Below are positions 1 through 4,814 of a DNA stretch of 6,300 bases, piece by piece; position 1 is the first letter of the stretch; each line of letters starts with the position of its first letter. The stretch is from assembly GCA_947253305.1 (NCBI GenBank), contig CAMXYZ010000056.1:1-6300 (forward strand), in the 5' to 3' direction. The DNA comes from an uncultured Helcococcus sp. (lineage in GTDB: Bacteria; Bacillota; Clostridia; Tissierellales; Peptoniphilaceae). The notes under the pieces were generated by a model that was not told the DNA's origin, did not search any database, and saw only the letters and a program-made list of their open reading frames with translations. The position numbers and the translations under genes are program-made.

Positions 1-40
1 TAAGGAGTCGTCGGCAGCGTCAGATGTGTATAAGAGACAG
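1..40 (+). other. Nextera sequencing adapter with partial i5 index (artefact)
   Basis: Bases 8-40 are identical, as I remember it, to the 33-base Nextera read 1 transposase adapter: the TCGTCGGCAGCGTC primer part is followed by the 19-base Tn5 mosaic end AGATGTGTATAAGAGACAG. The preceding seven bases, TAAGGAG, match the last seven bases of the Nextera i5 index N/S505 (GTAAGGAG). The order index-primer-mosaic end is that of a sequencing library molecule. This is untrimmed adapter at a contig end, not a genomic transposon end, and should be masked. Confidence 0.97.
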
Positions 41-189
41 GTATTGTACTTGGTGTAATCCTACTACAAATTATCACTTACGGTTTCGTATTCTTAGGTA
101 TCGACACAGCCTGGCAAATAGTAATCAAAGGAGCTTTAATCCTTATAGCTGTAGCACTAGATACAAGAAAATACTTAGCTAAAAAATAG
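41..189 (+). CDS. mglC: MglC-like galactose/methyl-galactoside ABC transporter permease, C-terminal fragment
   Basis: This is the last 48 codons of an open frame that runs into the adapter, so the rest of the gene is missing from the contig. The fragment has a hydrophobic stretch (residues 1-20 of the fragment), then a WQIVIKGALILIAVALD segment and a basic tail ending RKYLAKK. The tail matches the remembered end of E. coli MglC (WQYIIKGAIIIFAVALDSLKYARKK) closely, and RbsC less well. The family (BPD_transp_2) forms the inner-membrane channel of sugar ABC importers, working with a periplasmic or lipid-anchored binding protein (MglB) and a double ATPase (MglA). The galT and galK genes directly downstream support galactose as substrate. 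RbsC or another sugar permease remains possible because only the C-terminus is seen. Confidence 0.8.
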
Positions 190-208
190 AATTAAAAATT
201 TAAATATG

Positions 209-235
209 AAGCAATCTATTCGATTGCTTTTTATT
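209..235 (+). terminator. Rho-independent terminator after mglC
   Basis: AAGCAATC (209-216) and GATTGCTT (222-229) form a perfect 8-bp stem with a 5-base loop. The T-rich tail TTTTTATT runs from 228. It lies 20 bases after the mglC stop and would end most transcripts of the transporter operon before galT. Confidence 0.8.
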
Positions 236-236
236 A

Positions 237-242
237 TATAAT
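237..242 (+). promoter_or_regulatory. Possible galT promoter (-10 element)
   Basis: TATAAT at 237-242 is a perfect -10 hexamer 32 bases upstream of the galT ATG, giving an expected start near 249. No good -35 hexamer lies at 16-18 bases (that stretch falls inside the terminator stem-loop), and there is no TG extension. In AT-rich DNA a TATAAT can arise by chance, so this is a candidate only. Its position directly after a terminator argues that galT needs its own promoter, or is reached by read-through. Confidence 0.45.
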
Positions 243-273
243 GTAAATTTACAATAAAATTAAAGGAGTCAAT

Positions 274-1263
274 ATGGCAGAATTTAGATATAATCCACTA
301 ATAGATGATTGGACAATTGTTAATGGAGATAGACAAAATAGACCTGATAGACCAAAAGATTATTGTGCTTTTTGTCCAGGCTCAGAACAAATTAAGGAAA
401 CATATACAGTACTTAAATATGACAATGATTGGCCTTCAATGATGCCCAATCCTCCTATTCCTGATGATATATCTACAGATTTATTCAAAACTGCTAAATC
501 TTATGGAAAGGCAGAGGTAATATTATACTCCCCTGATCACAATGCATCTTTATGGCAATTATCAGTTCCACATATAGTTGAACTAGTAGAATTATGGAAA
601 GAAAGATTCATCGAAATAAAAAAAGATCCAAATGTAAAATACATATTAACATTTGAAAATAGAGGTGAAGAAGTTGGTACTACCCAACCACATCCACATG
701 GTCAAATATATGGATATGGATTTATGCCTCTAAGAGTAAAATTAGAATTAGAAAACTCCAAAAAATATTACGAAAAAACAGGAGAAAGTTTAATTCTTAA
801 AATTAGAGATGAAGAAATTAAAGAAAATAAAAGAATAATAATGGAAAATGATAACTTTGTAGCTTTACTACCATTTTACACAGACTTTCCTTATGGAGCA
901 TATATCGTTCCTAAGAGAAATGATATTCACACATTTGAAGATTTCAACGATAAATTAAGCGAAGATTTTGCTAAAATATTAAAAGATTTACTAGGAACAT
1001 TCGATTATATATTTGATAGACCTTTCCCATATATGATGGGCATATATCAAACTCCAGTCAATAGTGAATTAGAAGAAGAATCAAAGAAATACTATAATTT
1101 CCATGTAAAATTCTTCCCTCCATTGAGAGCTAAAAACTCTATAAAATGGTATGCTTCTTCAGAAACAGCTGTTTGGGCAAAGACTAATCCAAGAAGAGTT
1201 GAAGATACTGTTATAGAGATGAGAGAGGCATTTGAGAAATATAAAAATAATGAAGGAAAATAA
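274..1263 (+). CDS. galT: Galactose-1-phosphate uridylyltransferase (class I)
   Basis: GalT swaps UMP between UDP-glucose and galactose-1-phosphate through a uridylyl-histidine intermediate, in the cytoplasmic Leloir pathway. The 329-residue protein carries the HIT-superfamily active-site motif PHPHGQ, with H142 as the expected nucleophile (E. coli H166) and Q144 beside it. A zinc site is complete: C31 and C34 (CAFC), H89 in SPDH, and H140. The second metal (iron) site of E. coli GalT looks lost: by remembered alignment H281 corresponds to Y258 and H298 to K279, while H277 is kept. That site is structural, not catalytic, in E. coli. Length is slightly below E. coli (348). The ATG has AAAGGAG at 262-268, 5 bases upstream. 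galK begins one base after the stop, so the two are almost certainly co-transcribed. Confidence 0.95.
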   Translation: MAEFRYNPLIDDWTIVNGDRQNRPDRPKDYCAFCPGSEQIKETYTVLKYDNDWPSMMPNPPIPDDISTDLFKTAKSYGKAEVILYSPDHNASLWQLSVPHIVELVELWKERFIEIKKDPNVKYILTFENRGEEVGTTQPHPHGQIYGYGFMPLRVKLELENSKKYYEKTGESLILKIRDEEIKENKRIIMENDNFVALLPFYTDFPYGAYIVPKRNDIHTFEDFNDKLSEDFAKILKDLLGTFDYIFDRPFPYMMGIYQTPVNSELEEESKKYYNFHVKFFPPLRAKNSIKWYASSETAVWAKTNPRRVEDTVIEMREAFEKYKNNEGK

Positions 1264-1264
1264 T

Positions 1265-2425
1265 ATGAATTTAAACGAATTAAAAATTAAATTTAAGGAA
1301 TATTTTGGAGAAAATAACGAAGAAATCAAAACATTTTTCTCACCTAGTCGAATTAATATAATCGGTGAACATATAGACTATAATGGCGGTGAAGTATTCC
1401 CTTGTGCAATTGAAATTGGAACATATGGAATTGCAAGAAAAAACGATGACAACAAATTAAGACTTAAAAGCTTGAATTTAGATAAGTCTGGAGAAATTTC
1501 ATTGGATAATATCGAATACAAAGAAGAAAATGATTGGATGAATTATCCACTAGGAGTAGCTAAATATACTGAAGAAAAAGGGTATAAAATTGGTGGACTC
1601 GATATATTAGTATATGGAAATATTCCTAATGGTTCAGGACTATCTTCTTCAGCTTCTCTGGAAGTATTATTTGGTGAAATTTTCAGTGTGTTTTACAATG
1701 ATGGTAAGATACCACATACAGAACTTGCTTTAATAGGTATGAGTACAGAAAATAAATTTATAGGTGTCAATAGTGGTATAATGGACCAATTTGTAATTGC
1801 AAACGGAAAAAAGGACCATGCAGTTTTAATAAATACAAATACTATGGAATATAGTTATGTACCTTTCGATTTAGGTAATCACAAGATAGTAATATTAAAC
1901 ACAAATAAGAGAAGGGAATTAAAAGATTCTAAATATAATGAGAGAAGGGCAGAATGTGAAGAAGCTCTTAGAATAATTAGAGAATATAAAGATATAAAAT
2001 ATCTCTGTGATTTAAGAAAAAATGATTTAGATATATTATCAAAAATTAAAGATCCTGTAGTTAGAAAGAGAGCAGAACATGTAGTATTAGAAAATGAAAG
2101 AGTTAAGGAAGCTGTTCAAGCTCTAAAAAATAACGATATTAAATTACTCGGGGAATTATTGGTACAATCCGATGATTCATTAAGAGAATTATACGAAGTT
2201 ACAGGCCCACACCTAGATGCAATAACAAAATATTCAAATGAATTTGAAAGCTGTCTGGGTGCTAGAATGACTGGTGCAGGTTTCGGAGGTTGTGGTATAG
2301 CAATTGTTGAATCTTCTTCCGTTGAAGATTTCAAGAACTATGTAGGACCAAGATATAAAGAAAAAACTGGACTAGAAGCAGAATTTATAATTTCCGATGT
2401 TGGAAATAAAGTTTCTGAAATTTAA
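1265..2425 (+). CDS. galK: Galactokinase (GHMP kinase family)
   Basis: GalK phosphorylates galactose at C1 using ATP, the first committed Leloir step, and supplies the substrate of GalT. The 386-residue product has the galactokinase signature SRINIIGEHIDYNGG (28-42), the GHMP ATP-binding loop PNGSGLSSSAS (121-131) and the C-terminal glycine-rich motif TGAGFGGC (336-343). The catalytic pair seen in the family is present: R29 in motif 1 and D174 in GIMDQF. Length matches E. coli GalK (382). The ATG at 1265 was chosen because AAGGA at 1253-1257 lies 7 bases upstream and the protein then begins at the normal family position. Earlier in-frame starts (TTG 1232, ATG 1250) would put extra residues inside galT and lack that spacing. 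One base separates it from the galT stop, suggesting translational coupling. Confidence 0.96.
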   Translation: MNLNELKIKFKEYFGENNEEIKTFFSPSRINIIGEHIDYNGGEVFPCAIEIGTYGIARKNDDNKLRLKSLNLDKSGEISLDNIEYKEENDWMNYPLGVAKYTEEKGYKIGGLDILVYGNIPNGSGLSSSASLEVLFGEIFSVFYNDGKIPHTELALIGMSTENKFIGVNSGIMDQFVIANGKKDHAVLINTNTMEYSYVPFDLGNHKIVILNTNKRRELKDSKYNERRAECEEALRIIREYKDIKYLCDLRKNDLDILSKIKDPVVRKRAEHVVLENERVKEAVQALKNNDIKLLGELLVQSDDSLRELYEVTGPHLDAITKYSNEFESCLGARMTGAGFGGCGIAIVESSSVEDFKNYVGPRYKEKTGLEAEFIISDVGNKVSEI

Positions 2426-2432
2426 TAATATT

Positions 2433-2464
2433 AAAAATGGGAGGATAATTGTCCTCCCTAATTA
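2433..2464. terminator. Bidirectional terminator between convergent galK and dut
   Basis: GGGAGGA (2439-2445) and TCCTCCC (2452-2458) form a 7-bp G+C-rich stem with a 6-base loop. Read on the minus strand it is followed by TTTTT (complement of 2433-2437), a good terminator for dut. Read on the plus strand it is followed by TAATTATTTG, a weaker U-rich tail, serving galK. It fills the gap between the two converging genes. Confidence 0.8.
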
Positions 2465-2486
2465 TTTGAATTCATTTATTTTAAAA

Positions 2487-2912
2487 TTATTTTCCAGTAC
2501 TTCCTATACCACCTTCGCCTCTTTCGGTTTCGTCTAGTTCGTCAACAATCTTAATATCAACTCTAGCATAAGGTTGGATTACCATCTGAACTAATCTATC
2601 ACCTTTTTCTATTACAAAATCCCTATCAGAATTATTTACAAGAAAGACTATAATCTCTCCCCTATAATCACTGTCTATAATACCAACTGTATTTGCGAGA
2701 GATATTCTATTTTTTATTCCACTTGAAGATCTAGGATATATAGCACCAAAGTAACCTTCAGGTATAGCAACCCTTATTCCTGTTGGTACCTTCACAACTT
2801 CATTTGGTTTCGCAATAATTTTCTCTTCATTATTGCAGTATAAATCAAAACCTGCTGCCCCTGCTGTATGATATTCAGGTTTAAAGTCTTTACTTACCAT
2901 CTTTAATTCCAT
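2487..2912 (-). CDS. dut: dUTP diphosphatase (trimeric dUTPase)
   Basis: The enzyme hydrolyses dUTP to dUMP and pyrophosphate, keeping uracil out of DNA and supplying dUMP for thymidylate synthesis. All five motifs of the homotrimeric family are present in 141 residues: I AGFDLYC (20-26), II PRSSSGIKN (60-68), III GIIDSDYRGEI (77-87) with catalytic D82 and uracil-facing Y83, IV GDRLVQMVI (104-112) and V RGEGGIGSTGK (131-141). In motif V the usual aromatic that stacks on uracil (RGxGGFGSTG) is Ile136 here. Length is typical. The ATG is preceded by AAGGAG (complement of 2919-2924) at 6 bases. The start lies only 23 bases after the RNase P RNA 3' end, with no clear promoter or terminator between, so dut is probably expressed from the rnpB transcript. 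A bidirectional hairpin follows the stop. Confidence 0.97.
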   Translation of the reverse strand: MELKMVSKDFKPEYHTAGAAGFDLYCNNEEKIIAKPNEVVKVPTGIRVAIPEGYFGAIYPRSSSGIKNRISLANTVGIIDSDYRGEIIVFLVNNSDRDFVIEKGDRLVQMVIQPYARVDIKIVDELDETERGEGGIGSTGK

Positions 2913-2935
2913 AATAATCTCCTTAAAAAATAATA

Positions 2936-3263
2936 GCGAGCATATCTATAAGCCGTGTTCTGTTATCGATAATCATCTATCTTCTTATATAGTCACCTAT
3001 ATAATCTAGCAATCTACCTACCGGACCTGACCAGCTGCCAGGTTTACTCCTATTTTGATCTTGCACCGAATGGGGTTTACATAGCCATATAGTTACCTAT
3101 ATGCTGGTGAGCTCTTACCTCACCTTTCCACCCTTACCCTTGCGGGCGGTATATCTCTGTTGCACTAGCCTTAGAGTCGCCTCCACCAGACGTTATCTGG
3201 CATCCTGCTGTATGGTGCACGGACTTTCCTCAAGAAATTCTTGCGATTATCCGATATACTCGC
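2936..3263 (-). ncRNA. rnpB: RNase P RNA, bacterial class A
   Basis: This is the catalytic RNA that removes 5' leaders from pre-tRNAs, working with the RnpA protein. On the minus strand the P1 helix closes the molecule: GCGAGTATATC (3263-3253) pairs with GATATGCTCGC (2946-2936) over 11 bp with one G-U. P2 is GATAATC (3251-3245) with GATTATC (2974-2968). The universal P4 strand GAGGAAAGTCC is at 3231-3221 and its 3' partner region AGAACACGGCTTATAG is at 2961-2946. The order of GGTGGAAAGGTG, GGTAAGAGCTCACC, GTAAACCCC and GCAAGATCAAAATAGG follows E. coli RNase P RNA, making this class A rather than the Bacillus class B. The GGTAGG (3022-3017) matches the L15 site that binds tRNA CCA. P3 is very short (CAAGA/TCTTG). 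Ends are set from P1; about 328 nt. Confidence 0.96.
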
Positions 3264-3270
3264 TCTTTTT

Positions 3271-3300
3271 ATTATACTTTAAATCTTGTTAAATTTACAA
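3271..3300 (-). promoter_or_regulatory. rnpB promoter
   Basis: On the minus strand TTGTAA (3300-3295, 4 of 6 to the -35 consensus) and a perfect TATAAT (3276-3271) are separated by 18 bases. A start at about 3263-3265 falls exactly at the 5' side of the P1 helix. It begins one base after the stop of the upstream Nif3-family gene. Confidence 0.75.
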
Positions 3301-3301
3301 G

Positions 3302-4066
3302 TTATAAATATTTTGGTAAATATTTACTATCATTGTAATTCCTAAATATTTTAATGTCTTCAGTAATTAAATCTTTTAATATATCCTTAAAATAATTTAC
3401 AAATTCTTTCTCACTTCCCTCATGACCTATATCTAATATATTAACGCCCTTTTCAACTGAATCTACTGCATCATGGTGCTTTATATCACCTGTTATTAAT
3501 AAGTCTATATCTTTTTCTATTACATCATCAATAAAGCTTATACCAGAGCCAGTCACAAGCCCCACTCTATTTGGTTTTATATCATTTCCATAATATATTA
3601 ATGTATCTATATTTAGATTTTCTTTTATATTCTTAATTATATCTTCTAATTTATAATTATTTTTTGAATAATCTCCATATCCATTATATTCAATCTCGAC
3701 TATTTTACCTTCACTTTCAAATCCTATAGTATTGAAAATATAAGTGTTTAATCCTAGTTGATCTGCCGGCGTATGTATGGAATAAATACAAATATCGTTC
3801 TTTATTGCCTTTATAATCTTTTCACCCTTAAATCCTGTATCTATTCTCTTCAGTCCTTCAAATATTAATGGATGATGAGAAATGATTAAATTGCAATTAT
3901 TTTCGATGGCTTGTTCTATCGCTTCATTTGTAACATCTAGACATAATAAAATATTCTTCACATCCTCATTAACATCTCCAATTTGTAGACCTGAATTGTC
4001 CCAACTTTCTTGTATTTCTTGCGGGAATTTCTCTTCTATCTTTTTTATTAATTCTTTAATTTGCAT
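3302..4066 (-). CDS. Nif3-like dinuclear metal-centre hexameric protein (DUF34, YbgI/YqfO family)
   Basis: A 254-residue member of the widespread NIF3/DUF34 family, whose members form hexamers with two metal ions per subunit; the physiological reaction is not settled (GTP cyclohydrolase I type 2 annotations are common but weakly founded). The metal ligands are all present: H64 and H65 in ISHHPLIFEG, D102 in SIHTPAD, and H215 and E219 in GHEGSE, close to the E. coli YbgI numbering. N-terminal ESWDNSGLQIG (20-30) is also typical. The length is that of the short form (E. coli 247); B. subtilis YqfO (about 373) carries an inserted PII-like domain that is absent here. TTGGAGGA precedes the ATG, with GGAGG (complement of 4074-4078) at 7 bases. 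The start overlaps the end of trmK by 19 bp, implying coupled translation; the trmK-nif3 pair is conserved in Firmicutes. Confidence 0.93.
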   Translation of the reverse strand: MQIKELIKKIEEKFPQEIQESWDNSGLQIGDVNEDVKNILLCLDVTNEAIEQAIENNCNLIISHHPLIFEGLKRIDTGFKGEKIIKAIKNDICIYSIHTPADQLGLNTYIFNTIGFESEGKIVEIEYNGYGDYSKNNYKLEDIIKNIKENLNIDTLIYYGNDIKPNRVGLVTGSGISFIDDVIEKDIDLLITGDIKHHDAVDSVEKGVNILDIGHEGSEKEFVNYFKDILKDLITEDIKIFRNYNDSKYLPKYL

Positions 4067-4734
4067 AATAAATCCTCCAATACTTTTAGCTGCATTTTGA
4101 TTTCTTCAAGTCTTTTAATTGAGTCTTTTGTATTAATATCTTTTATATTTGAAATTATTGTATTAATATTATCTACTTCTTTTTCAATATACTCGATCAA
4201 TAACTCGTCTTTTCTTTTGATATTATGTCTTCCATATTTTAATTCAATATCTGAATACTCTTTATTTTTTGATTTTTCATCGAATCTAGAAATAATTATA
4301 AAATAAATAATATCTGAATCCTCTATCATATATTCATCGACTATCTCAAAACTATTTGATAATAAATATTCTCTTAAATGAACCAAAGAATTATTGGCTT
4401 GGATTATCAATTTTTCAGCATTTTTTGCAATATCTATTCCTTCTTCGATAATATTTGAGATTAATATTCCACCCATTCCAGAGATTATAATCTGTTCGAC
4501 ATCTTCAGGTAATTCCTTTATTCCATCAGCAATCATAGTCTCAATATTATACTTATTATAATGCAGTTTATCGACTAATTTTTGTATAGAATTTTTTGAA
4601 ATATCGGTGGCTATTACTTTCTTAGGATTTCTTTCTTCATAAATTTTTATCGCAGTAATGCCATGATCGGAGCCAATATCTGCAATTATTTTTTTCTCAT
4701 CTACTAATTCTACTATCTTTTCTAATCTTCCCAC
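4048..4734 (-). CDS. trmK: tRNA (adenine22-N1)-methyltransferase
   Basis: TrmK uses S-adenosylmethionine to methylate N1 of A22 in the tRNA D-arm. The 228-residue protein has the class I methyltransferase motif I ADIGSDHG (18-25), an acidic ribose-binding residue D44 in ATDIS, D70-G71 in IADGI, and the family-typical ISGMGG (84-89) that leads to a QANNSLVHLRE segment (112-122). The C-terminal third (about 170-226), rich in Lys, Glu, Ile and Leu, looks like the helical or coiled-coil domain known for TrmK. Length matches B. subtilis TrmK (about 235). It starts with GTG; AGGAG (complement of 4740-4744) lies 5 bases upstream. An ATG two bases earlier is in another frame and stops after four codons. 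It lies between the sigma factor gene and the Nif3 gene, as in Bacillus. Confidence 0.92.
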   Translation of the reverse strand: MGRLEKIVELVDEKKIIADIGSDHGITAIKIYEERNPKKVIATDISKNSIQKLVDKLHYNKYNIETMIADGIKELPEDVEQIIISGMGGILISNIIEEGIDIAKNAEKLIIQANNSLVHLREYLLSNSFEIVDEYMIEDSDIIYFIIISRFDEKSKNKEYSDIELKYGRHNIKRKDELLIEYIEKEVDNINTIISNIKDINTKDSIKRLEEIKMQLKVLEDLLCKLKN

Positions 4735-4744
4735 ATAAGCTCCT
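4735..4744 (-). promoter_or_regulatory. Shine-Dalgarno site that decides the trmK GTG start
   Basis: AGGAG (4744-4740) followed by CTTAT, then GTG. The only other nearby start, ATG at 4736-4734, overlaps the GTG but opens a four-codon frame ending in TAG. The GTG frame begins the protein at the expected distance from motif I. Confidence 0.8.
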
Positions 4745-4756
4745 TTTATATTTCTG

Positions 4757-4765
4757 ATTATATCA
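4757..4765 (-). promoter_or_regulatory. Extended -10 promoter of trmK-nif3
   Basis: On the minus strand the sequence TGATATAAT (4765-4757) is a perfect TGn extended -10 element. No -35 hexamer is evident at the usual distance, which is normal for extended -10 promoters. The expected start is near 4750, leaving a very short leader of about 15 bases with the Shine-Dalgarno site inside. Its TG overlaps the last base of the upstream rpoD terminator T-run. Confidence 0.65.
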
Positions 4766-4809
4766 AAAACCAGAAAACTATTTTCTTATAGAATTATGTT
4801 TTCTGGTTT
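4765..4809 (-). terminator. Rho-independent terminator of rpoD
   Basis: AAACCAGAAAAC and GTTTTCTGGTTT form a perfect 12-bp inverted repeat (4767-4778 and 4798-4809) with a 19-base loop. On the minus strand the second arm runs into TTTTT (4769-4765). It starts 5 bases after the rpoD stop, separating rpoD from trmK transcription. Confidence 0.85.
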
Positions 4810-4814
4810 ATTTA

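Noticed and set aside
22..40. Tn5 mosaic end as a genomic transposon terminus
   Set aside because: It sits inside a complete Nextera adapter next to index bases at the contig edge; no target duplication or transposase is present.
1232..1264. Earlier in-frame starts for galK (TTG 1232, ATG 1250)
   Set aside because: They lie inside galT, and the Shine-Dalgarno site AAGGA at 1253-1257 is downstream of both and correctly spaced for ATG 1265.
2116..2334. 72-codon minus-strand frame inside galK
   Set aside because: It is antisense to conserved GalK sequence including the GAGFGG motif, with no Shine-Dalgarno site or family resemblance.
3101..3292. 63-codon plus-strand frame
   Set aside because: It is the complement of the RNase P RNA and its promoter; the composition follows the RNA structure.
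3285..3301. Inverted repeat CTTGT...ACAAG after the Nif3-family stop as a terminator
   Set aside because: The stem is only 5 bp, lacks a following T-run, and overlaps the rnpB -35 region; read-through into rnpB is possible.
3882..4306. Two plus-strand frames (3882-4100 and 4061-4306)
   Set aside because: Both are complements of the Nif3-family and trmK genes, biased to Ser, Ile and Phe as expected of shadows of AT-rich genes.
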